A stretch of DNA of 64,000 nt from NCBI GenBank assembly GCA_038521865.1, contig JBCBKO010000001.1:744001-808000 (forward strand). Direction: 5' to 3'. The position numbers were made by a program, and so were the translations under genes. Under the pieces are notes generated by a model. The model saw nothing but the letters and a program-made list of their open reading frames with translations, was not told the origin of the DNA and ran no database searches. Below are positions 35,519-43,551 of this stretch, in pieces; within the stretch, counting starts at the first letter, position 1; each line of letters begins with the position of its first letter. The stretch comes from CALBPI01 sp038521865. GTDB lineage: Bacteria; Pseudomonadota; Gammaproteobacteria; Steroidobacterales; Woeseiaceae.

Positions 35519-35880
35519 CCCGAGTGACCAAACCCCATTGGCATTTTCGCGCCTGCGAGCAAATGCATGTGCAAATGAAACACCGTCTGTCCGCCGTCTG
35601 CATTGCAATTCACAATCAGGCGGAACCCTTTTTCTGCAATACCCTGTTCTGCCGCAAAATCGCGCGCTGCCAGGAATAAACGGCCGACCAACGTCGCTTG
35701 ATCGTCGCGAATATCGTTGACGGTTGCGATATGTGGTTTCGGGATGAACAACACATGCACGGGCGCTTGTGGACTGATGTCCCGGAATCCGAGCACGTGT
35801 TCATCCTCGAAAACACGTTCGGCTGGAATCTCACCCGCTACGATTTTGCAAAACAAGCAATCCGGATCCATTTCAGTCAT
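35515..35880 (-). CDS. hinT: HIT family protein HinT
   Basis: HinT hydrolyses purine nucleoside phosphoramidates and aminoacyl-adenylates. The 121 residues match E. coli HinT (119). It opens DCLFCKIVAGEIPAERVFED and carries the triad HLHMHLLAG (HxHxH) near the C-terminus. The start at 35880 is preferred, because the longer frame has an unlikely N-terminus. It ends in a 4-nt overlap with convergent rsgA. Confidence 0.93.
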   Translation of the reverse strand: MTEMDPDCLFCKIVAGEIPAERVFEDEHVLGFRDISPQAPVHVLFIPKPHIATVNDIRDDQATLVGRLFLAARDFAAEQGIAEKGFRLIVNCNADGGQTVFHLHMHLLAGAKMPMGFGHSG

Positions 35881-35893
35881 CGATATCGCACCC

Positions 35894-36493
35894 CTAAAAA
35901 AGACTACGACGGCCGCTAAATGCGTGCGACAAAGTGCCGCCATCAACAAATTCGAGCTCGCCGCCCACGGGAACGCCGTGCGCAATTCGGCTGGCCTTCA
36001 CACCCTGCGCATCCGCAAGTTCGGCGACATAGTGCGCAGTCGCATCGCCTTCGACAGTGGGGTTGGTCGCAATGATGACCTCTTTTAGGTCCGGTTCGCG
36101 AAAGCGCGCTGCCAACAGGTCGAGCCCTAACTCCGACGGCCCAACGCCGTCCAGGGGCGAAAGGTGCCCGAGCAAGACGAAGTATCGACCGCGAAACCCT
36201 GTCGCGCTGTCAATCGCGAGCACATCCGCTGGCGATTCCACAACACAAAGCGATGAAGCATCTCGCGATGCATCGCTGCAGAACTCACAAATCTCGTTCT
36301 CCGTGTACATACGGCAACGATTGCAATTGCGAATACCGGTGGCTGATTGGGCTAGCGCGGTTGCCAGTCTTGCCGACCCCGAGCGATCACCCTCGAGCAA
36401 TGAAAATGCCATACGCTGTGCCGATTTTTGCCCGACCCCGGGCAAGCATCGAAGCGCGTCAATCAACTCAGTCAAGAGCGGTGTGAAAGCCAT
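35894..36493 (-). CDS. recR: Recombination protein RecR
   Basis: RecR works with RecF and RecO to load RecA at gaps. The 199 residues show the helix-hairpin-helix (LPGVGQKSAQRMAFSLL), the four-Cys zinc finger (CNRCRMYTENEICEFC), the Toprim domain (LCVVESPADVLAID) and a Walker B-like tail. It follows ybaB by 17 nt in the usual dnaX-ybaB-recR order. Confidence 0.97.
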   Translation of the reverse strand: MAFTPLLTELIDALRCLPGVGQKSAQRMAFSLLEGDRSGSARLATALAQSATGIRNCNRCRMYTENEICEFCSDASRDASSLCVVESPADVLAIDSATGFRGRYFVLLGHLSPLDGVGPSELGLDLLAARFREPDLKEVIIATNPTVEGDATAHYVAELADAQGVKASRIAHGVPVGGELEFVDGGTLSHAFSGRRSLF

Positions 36494-36509
36494 TGCGTGT
36501 GCGAATCGC

Positions 36510-36833
36510 CTAAAACGGCAGTTTCATTCCGGCAGGCAGATTCAGACCACCGGTTACCTCGGCCATTTTCTCGGCACTTGTTGCCTCGGCTTTGCGCAAT
36601 GCGTCGTTAAATCCTGCGGCAATTAGATCCTCGAGCATTTCACGGTCATCGCCGAGCAGTGAGTCGTCGATTTGGATTCGTCGCACTTCGTGCTTACAGG
36701 TCATCGTTACTGACACAAGTCCGGCTCCTGCTTCGCCGACCACCTCGATATCGGCGAGCTCTGCCTGCAACTTTTCCATGTTGCTTTGCATCTCTTTGGC
36801 CTGCTTCATCAGCTGCCCGATACCACCCTTCAT
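36510..36833 (-). CDS. ybaB: YbaB/EbfC nucleoid-associated protein
   Basis: The protein has 107 residues, a small DNA-binding dimer. The helix IGQLMKQAKEMQSNMEKLQAEL and the later VTGGLNLPAGMKLPF are typical. ATG 36833 has GGAGGAAGG just upstream. It lies 35 nt downstream of dnaX and is very likely cotranscribed with dnaX and recR. Confidence 0.95.
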   Translation of the reverse strand: MKGGIGQLMKQAKEMQSNMEKLQAELADIEVVGEAGAGLVSVTMTCKHEVRRIQIDDSLLGDDREMLEDLIAAGFNDALRKAEATSAEKMAEVTGGLNLPAGMKLPF

Positions 36834-36868
36834 ATCCCTTCCTCCTGTCGGCACCGCCGACAAAAAAA

Positions 36869-38506
36869 CTATCCTGCGTCGCCAGCCCTGACGGTCTCAG
36901 GGTCGAGCGTCGCGTCCATCAATTCTTCCAGCGCGGCCACCCCCGCGTCCTTGCGCAGCTCCTCGACCGCAGCCGATTTCTGAGACTGCGCATCGCGCGC
37001 CTGCTGACGCACTGGAGTATCTGCAGGTGCTTCACCGGCTACTGCAATCGAGACGCGAATATCTCGACCGAGATGCTGCGTCAGAGACTGCTCGAGCACT
37101 TTCACTCTCGCATCTGTGAGCATCGCTGCACTACGTTTGTCCAGCGAGAGGAAAATCGTGTCGTCGCGCTCTTCTCGCCACGCGCAGTTGGCGGCCAGCA
37201 TACGAGCCACGCCATCCAGCTCCAAGGCACCGACCAGTCGGTACCACTGGCGTGACGGGGCGTCATCGTCGGACACACCCGCCGTATCCGTCGAGGCGAC
37301 GGCCTTATTCGCAACACTGTCAGGAGAATTCGGTGCAGCGCCAGCGGTCGCTTTCGATTTTGCTTTGCGCACCGGCGCGCTCGGAACATGCCCAGTGGTG
37401 GTTTCTGTCATCGTATCGGCGTCACCATGCTCCGGCCGAAATGCGAGCATCCGTAGCAGCGTCATTTCCACGCCGGTGCGCATATCTGGTGCCAGAGACA
37501 AGTCTCGGCGTCCATGGACCGCAATTTCGTAATACAACTGCACCACCTCCGGTGCCAATCGATCCGCATATTCGTGCGCGGGGAAATCACCGTCTTGGGG
37601 CGTGTCCACCGCCTTCGCTTGTTGAAGCGCGATATCGGTAAGTGCGCGCGCCAACTCGTCGAGTAAGGCGCCGTAGTTGGGGGCGCGCTCATCTGCAGAT
37701 CGGATGACATTGATCAACTCGGCGCCATCGTCGGCGATCAGTGCATCCAAAAGAGCGGTGACGAACGAGTCGTCCAACGCACCCAGCATATTCCCGACTT
37801 CTCGCTCCGGCAGTGCACCACCGCCGAACGCAATTGCCTGATCCATGAGACTCAACGCATCACGCAGACTGCCATCGGCCGCTTTCGCCAGCATTCTGAG
37901 CGCACCGGGCTCCGCATCGACCCCTTCGGTCGTCGCGATTTGGGCCAATCGATCCGCGATCATCGGTGGAGCAATTCGCTTCAAATTGAACTGCAGGCAT
38001 CGGGACAATACGGTCACAGGCAATTTTTGCGGATCGGTCGTCGCCAGCAGGAATTTCACATGCTCCGGAGGCTCCTCGAGGGTCTTCAACAACGCATTGA
38101 ACGAGTGCGTCGAGAGCATATGAACTTCATCGATAAGGTACACCTTATAGCGACCGCGCGTGGCCGCGTACTGCACGTTGTCGAGCAATTCACGCGTGTC
38201 GTCGACCTTGGTTCGAGAGGCAGCATCCACCTCGATCAAATCGACGAACCTGCCTGAGTCAATCTCAAGACACGCGGCACACTTACCACATGGCGTGGAC
38301 GAAACACCGACTTCACAATTCAGTGCTTTGGCGAGAATTCGAGCCAAAGTGGTCTTTCCAACACCGCGCGTTCCGGAAAACAGATAGGCGTGATGGAGTC
38401 TCTCGTTGTCCAGCGCATGCGAAAGCGCGCGTAAAACGTGCTCCTGGCCGACTACATCGGCGAAGCCGGTCGGCCTGTATTTTCGTGCTAGGACGAGATA
38501 ACTCAT
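36869..38506 (-). CDS. dnaX: DNA polymerase III subunits gamma/tau
   Basis: DnaX is the clamp-loader ATPase. The 545 residues start MSYLVLARKYRPTGFADVVG. They contain Walker A GTRGVGKTT, the zinc module CGKCAACLEIDSGRFVDLIEVDAAS, Walker B VYLIDEVHML and SRC motif LSRCLQFNLK. A Pro/Ala/Ser-rich linker (about 395-430) leads to the tau C-terminal domain. I see no A-AAA-AAG-type slippery heptamer in the linker region (about 37330-37400), so a frameshift-made gamma form is not evident. The SRP RNA gene lies 45 nt upstream. Confidence 0.95.
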   Translation of the reverse strand: MSYLVLARKYRPTGFADVVGQEHVLRALSHALDNERLHHAYLFSGTRGVGKTTLARILAKALNCEVGVSSTPCGKCAACLEIDSGRFVDLIEVDAASRTKVDDTRELLDNVQYAATRGRYKVYLIDEVHMLSTHSFNALLKTLEEPPEHVKFLLATTDPQKLPVTVLSRCLQFNLKRIAPPMIADRLAQIATTEGVDAEPGALRMLAKAADGSLRDALSLMDQAIAFGGGALPEREVGNMLGALDDSFVTALLDALIADDGAELINVIRSADERAPNYGALLDELARALTDIALQQAKAVDTPQDGDFPAHEYADRLAPEVVQLYYEIAVHGRRDLSLAPDMRTGVEMTLLRMLAFRPEHGDADTMTETTTGHVPSAPVRKAKSKATAGAAPNSPDSVANKAVASTDTAGVSDDDAPSRQWYRLVGALELDGVARMLAANCAWREERDDTIFLSLDKRSAAMLTDARVKVLEQSLTQHLGRDIRVSIAVAGEAPADTPVRQQARDAQSQKSAAVEELRKDAGVAALEELMDATLDPETVRAGDAG

Positions 38507-38550
38507 GAACAACTCTGACCGGATGCAATCCGACACCGTGAAAAAGAAAG

Positions 38551-38654
38551 GCCCGCACCAGCTGCTCCCCGGCACCCGGTATGACCGCTGCCGCTGCTCC
38601 CTTCCGGGCCTGACGGGGTTCACGGCTGACCGTCGCGGGGTAGCCGGCGCGGAC
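38551..38654 (-). ncRNA. ffs: Signal recognition particle RNA, small (4.5S) type
   Basis: The minus strand holds the SRP RNA core GTCAGGCCCGGAAGGGAGCAGC, given here by position (38594-38613) with its GGAA tetraloop and AGCAG internal loop. The ends pair over 13 bases: 38642-38654 (GTCCGCGCCGGCT) with 38551-38563 (AGCTGGTGCGGGC). The RNA is about 104 nt, normal for gammaproteobacteria. A T-rich stretch (CTTTCTTTTT, 38541-38550) follows the 3' end and fits termination. A TACTAT -10 lies at 38661-38666. It forms SRP with Ffh for membrane protein targeting. Confidence 0.93.
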
Positions 38655-38726
38655 CAACCGATAGTATCTCAGGCGAAGGCGGCGCTTTCACCCCCCTTGT
38701 GACCGCGAATACCCGCCGGACAGAGG

Positions 38727-38732
38727 TATAAT
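38727..38732 (+). promoter_or_regulatory. Consensus -10 hexamer of mltF
   Basis: TATAAT lies 41 nt upstream of the mltF ATG, divergent from the SRP RNA promoter. No matching -35 is seen at the right distance. Confidence 0.45.
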
Positions 38733-38773
38733 GTCGATATGGTTGATGGGAACATCAATACAGAGGGAAGCCG

Positions 38774-40189
38774 ATGCGGCTAGTCATCGCGCTCGTATCT
38801 GTGGTTGGGCTCATGACAGTCCAACAACCCCCGCCGCTGCTTGAGCAAGTGCTCGAGACGGGTGTCTTGCGCGTTGTCACACGCAATGCGCCCACCGCCT
38901 ACTATATCGGGGCAGACGCCCCGACCGGACCAGAGTACGATCTGGTCTTCGGCTTCGCGGAGGAGCTCGGGGTTCAGCTGACCATGCGACCACTGCGCGC
39001 GGTTGCGGACCTGATTCCTGCCGTGCGAGCCGGCGATGCACACATGGTGGCCGCAGGGCTGTCGATCACCGAAGAACGACTTCAGCAAGTCAATTTCAGC
39101 CAACCCTATCAGCAGGTCGAACAGCACCTGATCTACCGTAGAGGCACCGGAAAACCGCAGTCTTTGGCCGATATTCAAGAGCAAGAGATCGTTGTAATGG
39201 CGGGTTCAAGCCATGCAGAAACGCTCGACGCTCTGGACGATGAGTTGCCGCTGCTTGAATGGCGATCTGACGAAGGCGCAGAGAGCGCAGACCTTCTTGA
39301 GGACGTCGCTGACGGCACGATCGAGTATACGATTGCCGACTCCACCGACTTCAATATCAATCGCCAGTTCCACCCCGAACTTCGTATCGGGTTGGACCTC
39401 GAGGTCGCCAACTCTGTAGCTTGGGCCTTTCCTTCAGGCCGAGATCGATCACTGGTCGACGCCGCGAACCAATACCTGCAGAAGATTCGTCGTAACGGCG
39501 AGCTAACGCGCATTCTGGATCGCTACTACAGCCATAACGACGATTTCGACTATGTCGGCACGCGCGCCTTTATTCGTCACTACGAGTCGCGCCTGCCTAA
39601 CTACAAAACGTTGTTCAGGGAGTCGGCGGCACAGCACGAACTGGACTGGACGCTGCTAGCGGCCATTGGCTATCAGGAATCTCACTGGCGACGTTCGGCG
39701 GTCTCACCAACCGGGGTGCGAGGCATCATGATGTTGACGCGCGCCACAGCAGACTATCTCGGTATCGACAATCGCGAGGACCCGGCTCAGAGCATCGCCG
39801 GGGGCGCTGCGTTTTTCGCACGACTCAAGGAACGACTCAACGACGACATCCCCGAACCGGATCGCACCTGGATGGCGCTCGCGGCCTACAACGTCGGGTT
39901 CTTTCACCTCAAGGACGCCCGCGAAATTGTCCGGATGCAACAGGGTGACCCCGACCGCTGGGTCGATGTCCGAGCGGCACTCCCACTATTGGCGCAACGC
40001 CGTTGGTACCAGCGTGTTGAGCACGGATATGCACGGGGCTGGGAACCCGTGACTTATGTTGAAAATATTCGCAACTATCGCTCCATTTTGAAGTGGCTTG
40101 AGCGGAGAGATGCAGCGCCGACAGGACCCGAAGCGCCTGAAGAGACGCCTTCCGAGACCGAAGACGCAGAGATCGTCGCGCAACGCTAG
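38774..40189 (+). CDS. mltF: Membrane-bound lytic murein transglycosylase F
   Basis: MltF cleaves glycan strands of peptidoglycan with formation of 1,6-anhydro ends. The 471 residues combine an N-terminal solute-binding-like (SBP bac 3) domain, about 25-255 (GVLRVVTRNAPTAYYIG; PEYDLVFGFAEEL), with a C-terminal SLT domain, about 275-440. The SLT catalytic Glu is in AAIGYQESHWRRSAVSPTGVRG, followed by MALAAYNVGFFHLKDA. A short signal or anchor begins the protein. GAGGGAAG precedes the ATG. The C-terminal tail is acidic. Confidence 0.94.
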   Translation: MRLVIALVSVVGLMTVQQPPPLLEQVLETGVLRVVTRNAPTAYYIGADAPTGPEYDLVFGFAEELGVQLTMRPLRAVADLIPAVRAGDAHMVAAGLSITEERLQQVNFSQPYQQVEQHLIYRRGTGKPQSLADIQEQEIVVMAGSSHAETLDALDDELPLLEWRSDEGAESADLLEDVADGTIEYTIADSTDFNINRQFHPELRIGLDLEVANSVAWAFPSGRDRSLVDAANQYLQKIRRNGELTRILDRYYSHNDDFDYVGTRAFIRHYESRLPNYKTLFRESAAQHELDWTLLAAIGYQESHWRRSAVSPTGVRGIMMLTRATADYLGIDNREDPAQSIAGGAAFFARLKERLNDDIPEPDRTWMALAAYNVGFFHLKDAREIVRMQQGDPDRWVDVRAALPLLAQRRWYQRVEHGYARGWEPVTYVENIRNYRSILKWLERRDAAPTGPEAPEETPSETEDAEIVAQR

Positions 40190-40262
40190 AAGCAGGTTCA
40201 GCAACGGTTCAGCCGCGCTCCCGCCTAATACATCTGCACCTTGGGAAAGACGGAGCAGATAA

Positions 40263-40991
40263 ATGAAAGCGAAGATGATCGCCCTGGCCCTTTTGAGCGC
40301 CTGCTCACTGGCAATGGCTGAAGCACCCGCGACAGAGCAAGCCCAAACCCTTGCATCGCAGGGATCAAGCTCAGCCCGTGGCGCCGCCCTACCGCAGGAG
40401 GTGAGCAAAGAGACTCCGAAACGCGGCAATGGGATTCGAACGCCACGTCGTGCCGCGGTGGAGAGTGCTCGAATCAACCAGGACTTCTACGTCTTCGATG
40501 CATTCGTGAATATTCGCGATGACTTCGACTTTGACGGGTTCTTCACGCGCGTTGAGCTTACGTTCGATGTCGATACGATATACAACAGCGCGGATGTGTT
40601 CGCGGTGCTTTACTTATCGCTCGAAGGGGGACCCTGGACGGAGTATGGCAGCACCGAGGACTTCAGGATTTTCGGCACGAGCGGCGGCGACGAGTATTTC
40701 TACGATGCCGATCTGGTCTCGGGTTTTCCGACCGGCTACTACGATGTCCTTATCGAGATCTACGATGCTTTCGACGGTCGATTTGTAGCTGAGTTTGGAC
40801 CCGCAGAGTCCGCAGAGCTCTTCGACCTGCCTCTGGAGAGCATCTCACTCGACGGCCCTAATGAGCCGGTCGTTGTGGTCAGCAACGAAGGCGGTGGTGC
40901 GACGGGGGTCGCAGGACTGGCGCTGCTAATGGGTCTACTGGGACTCGCTAGACGGCGCGGCCGGATCGAGACGCTTTATGTAGCGGATTAA
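40263..40991 (+). CDS. Choice-of-anchor H family protein with GlyGly-CTERM-like tail
   Basis: The protein has 242 residues. It has a signal peptide (LALLSACSLAMA, 1-20) and a beta-sandwich-like middle (FDFDGFFTRVELTFDVDTIYNSAD) of the choice-of-anchor H type. The end is a Gly-rich stretch, a hydrophobic helix and a basic cluster (GGGATGVAGLALLMGLLGLARRRGR), the plan of GlyGly-CTERM sorting signals that are cut by rhombosortase for surface display or release. No rhombosortase is encoded nearby. The role of the mature domain is unknown. Its 3' end overlaps the convergent acetyltransferase by 57 nt. Confidence 0.75.
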   Translation: MKAKMIALALLSACSLAMAEAPATEQAQTLASQGSSSARGAALPQEVSKETPKRGNGIRTPRRAAVESARINQDFYVFDAFVNIRDDFDFDGFFTRVELTFDVDTIYNSADVFAVLYLSLEGGPWTEYGSTEDFRIFGTSGGDEYFYDADLVSGFPTGYYDVLIEIYDAFDGRFVAEFGPAESAELFDLPLESISLDGPNEPVVVVSNEGGGATGVAGLALLMGLLGLARRRGRIETLYVAD

Positions 40992-41450
40992 CTCGCCATC
41001 GAATCCGATGGATTCATACAACGACCGGGCGCGCAGGTTCTGACGAAATGCATTTAGTGTCAGAGTCTGGGCGCCCGCTTCTTTGGCGAGCAACTCAGTC
41101 GCCGCCATCAGTCGCCGCCCAAGACCTAACCCTCTTCCGGATTTGGCAACGACGATCGCTTCCAGATGTGCACCCGGCCGATGGCTTAGTGCCTCTTCAC
41201 CAAGCGTCATCAACGCGAGACCCAGCACATTATCTGAGCCATCGACTGCCACCAGTAAGCGAGTCACGCCATCTGTTGTTCCGGCGAAATGGTTGCGCAC
41301 CAATTCGGCGTCGCCCGCCCAGAGATCTTTTGGATCTCGCCACGCCGGGAGCTCAAAATCCGCTAGTTCGGGCATCAGCGCCAGTACCGACGCCTCATCA
41401 GTCGCTCGTGCGGTACGAATTATGGCGCGCTGCTCAGTGGACTCTGTCAT
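40935..41450 (-). CDS. GNAT family N-acetyltransferase
   Basis: The protein has 171 residues with the GNAT fold. The acetyl-CoA loop is SGRGLGLGRRLMAATELLA (RGxGxGxxL), preceded by the strand HLEAIVVA and followed by LNAFRQNLRARSLYESIGF. The substrate is unknown. Its start overlaps the tadA stop by 4 nt (ATGA), and it is the last gene of the guaB-guaA-tadA run. Confidence 0.88.
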   Translation of the reverse strand: MTESTEQRAIIRTARATDEASVLALMPELADFELPAWRDPKDLWAGDAELVRNHFAGTTDGVTRLLVAVDGSDNVLGLALMTLGEEALSHRPGAHLEAIVVAKSGRGLGLGRRLMAATELLAKEAGAQTLTLNAFRQNLRARSLYESIGFDGELIRYIKRLDPAAPSSESQ

Positions 41451-41950
41451 AGCCTTCTCGCTCGAAAAAAACGTCGCAACAGCTCGGCTGATGCCCCTGC
41501 CAACACACCGCCTGTGCATTCGTAGCGGTGGTTTACCGCATTCGATGCGAGCAGGTCCATCGCACCTCCGAGCGCACCGGTCTTCGGATCACCAGCGCCG
41601 AACACAACTCGCTGTACTCGGGCGTGCACCATTGCTGTCGCGCACATGGCGCACGGTTCGAGCGTGACGTAGAGCGTCGCGTCATTGATTCGGTAATTGC
41701 CGAGCACCGCACCAGCACGACGCAGTGCGATAATCTCCGCGTGCGCGGTCGGGTCATTGTCTCGAATCGAACGATTTTCCCCGCTCGCGAGCACCCTTCC
41801 ATCGCGCACGACTAACGCCCCAACCGGCACCTCGTTCTCCATGGCCGCAGCATCCGCCAGCTCTAGCGCCTGCAGCATGAAAAAATGATCAGCCGGGCGA
41901 ATTAAAGCTCGACCGTCAGAAGGTCGTCCGTGTACAGACGATGACCTCAT
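41447..41950 (-). CDS. tadA: tRNA-specific adenosine deaminase
   Basis: TadA converts A34 of tRNA-Arg(ACG) to inosine. The 167 residues hold the zinc and catalytic motifs TAHAEIIAL (HAE) and EPCAMCATA (PCxxC), with GALVVRDGRVLASGENR before them. The ATG at 41950 overlaps the guaA stop by 4 nt and is preferred to the GTG at 41956. The N-terminal extension of about 25 residues is slightly long. Confidence 0.93.
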   Translation of the reverse strand: MRSSSVHGRPSDGRALIRPADHFFMLQALELADAAAMENEVPVGALVVRDGRVLASGENRSIRDNDPTAHAEIIALRRAGAVLGNYRINDATLYVTLEPCAMCATAMVHARVQRVVFGAGDPKTGALGGAMDLLASNAVNHRYECTGGVLAGASAELLRRFFRARRL

Positions 41951-43551
41951 TCCCACTCAATCGTCGCCGGCGGCTTGCCTGAAATGTCGTACGTCACTCG
42001 CGAGATACCCTGAACCTCATTACAGATCCTGAGCGAGACCTTCTCCAGAAACTCATACGGCAAGCGTGCCCATCTCGCAGTCATAAAATCGATCGTCTCC
42101 ACTGCGCGCAACGCGATCACGAAGTCATATGCGCGTCCGTCCCCCATGACACCCACCGACTTGACGGGCAGGAATACAGCGAATGCCTGACTCGTCGCGT
42201 TGTACAGATCAGCCGCACGGAGCTCATCAATGAAAATCTTATCCGCCTTTCGCAAATAGTCCGCGAACTCGCGATTCACAGCACCCAGTATGCGCACGCC
42301 GAGACCTGGGCCCGGAAACGGATGCCGATACACCATGTCGTGCGGCAACCCTAACTGCACGCCCAACTCTCGCACTTCGTCTTTGAATAATTCGCGCAGT
42401 GGTTCGAGCAACTTCAGACGCATATGCGCTGGCAGCCCGCCGACGTTGTGGTGGGACTTGATTACGTGTGCCTTGCCCGTTTCTGCACCCGCCGACTCAA
42501 TCACGTCCGGATAGATCGTTCCCTGTGCCAGCCATGCGACGTTTGTAAGCAGATTCGCTTGCTCTTCAAACACCGCCACAAATTCTCGCCCGATGATCTT
42601 GCGCTTGTCTTCAGGGTCGCTCACTCCTTCCAGCGCCGCAAAAAATCGGTCGCTGGCATCGACTCGGGTGACTTTGACGCCGAGGTTTTGGGCAAACGTC
42701 TGCATCACCTGATCGCCTTCGTTCTCGCGCAGTAAGCCATGATCGACGAATACGCAGGTGAGCTGGTCTCCAATGGCCTCGTGCAGAAGCGCCGCAACCA
42801 CAGAGGAATCCACTCCACCGGACAATCCAAGCAGCACTTGCTCATCCCCAACCTTGTCGCGCACGCGTGCAATCGCATCGCGCGCGATGTTCGGCGTTGT
42901 CCAGTCACCACGGCAGCCGGCGATCTCACGAACAAAACGATTGAGAATCGCCGCACCGCTAACCGTGTGAGTTACCTCGGGATGGAACTGCACGGCGAAG
43001 AATCGTCGGTCCGGATCCTCCATCGCAGCCAGCGGAGAGTTGCCTGAACGGCCGATCGCCCTGAAGCCCTCGGGGAGCGCATCGACCTTATCGCCATGCG
43101 ACATCCACACCTGTAGTCGTCCCTCGGCACCTTCAATTGGCGTCTCGCTATCGCTAAGACCGTCCAACAAGACTGACGGCGTGGTGTCGACTTCGGCAAA
43201 ACCAAATTCGCGATGGGCGGACGCCGATACGGCCCCACCCAACTGAGCAGCCATCGTCTGCATGCCGTAGCAGATCCCCAGCACAGGTACGCCGAGTTCA
43301 AACACAATGTCCGCCGCGCGTGGCGGCGCCTCAAGATTGACCGACTCGGGACCGCCGGAAAGGATGATCGCCTTTGCCCCAAAATCGCGAATCCGGTCTG
43401 CAGACAGATCCCATGGCAGGATCTCGGCATACACCCCGGCCTCACGCACGCGACGTGCAATCAGCTGTGTGTATTGCGCACCGAAGTCAAGAATGAGGAC
43501 GCGTTCGTCATGAATGTCGTTCAATACAGTCTTCCCCGATGGCACCGTCAC
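41947..43551 (-). CDS. guaA: GMP synthase (glutamine-hydrolysing)
   Basis: GuaA makes GMP from XMP, ATP and glutamine. The 534 residues have the class I amidotransferase domain (nucleophile Cys in VLGICYGMQTM; His-Glu in FHPEVTHT), the ATP-pyrophosphatase P-loop (GLSGGVDSSVVAALL) and the dimerisation domain (HPFPGPGLGVRILG). The GTG at 43551 overlaps the guaB stop as GTGA. Downstream GTG/TTG codons are possible, since most homologues begin near NDIHDERVLILDFG. Confidence 0.96.
   Translation of the reverse strand: MTVPSGKTVLNDIHDERVLILDFGAQYTQLIARRVREAGVYAEILPWDLSADRIRDFGAKAIILSGGPESVNLEAPPRAADIVFELGVPVLGICYGMQTMAAQLGGAVSASAHREFGFAEVDTTPSVLLDGLSDSETPIEGAEGRLQVWMSHGDKVDALPEGFRAIGRSGNSPLAAMEDPDRRFFAVQFHPEVTHTVSGAAILNRFVREIAGCRGDWTTPNIARDAIARVRDKVGDEQVLLGLSGGVDSSVVAALLHEAIGDQLTCVFVDHGLLRENEGDQVMQTFAQNLGVKVTRVDASDRFFAALEGVSDPEDKRKIIGREFVAVFEEQANLLTNVAWLAQGTIYPDVIESAGAETGKAHVIKSHHNVGGLPAHMRLKLLEPLRELFKDEVRELGVQLGLPHDMVYRHPFPGPGLGVRILGAVNREFADYLRKADKIFIDELRAADLYNATSQAFAVFLPVKSVGVMGDGRAYDFVIALRAVETIDFMTARWARLPYEFLEKVSLRICNEVQGISRVTYDISGKPPATIEWE

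Noticed and set aside
38507..38623. N-terminal extension of DnaX into the SRP RNA gene
   Set aside because: MSYLVLARKYRP at 38506 is the universal start, and the upstream bases encode the SRP RNA.
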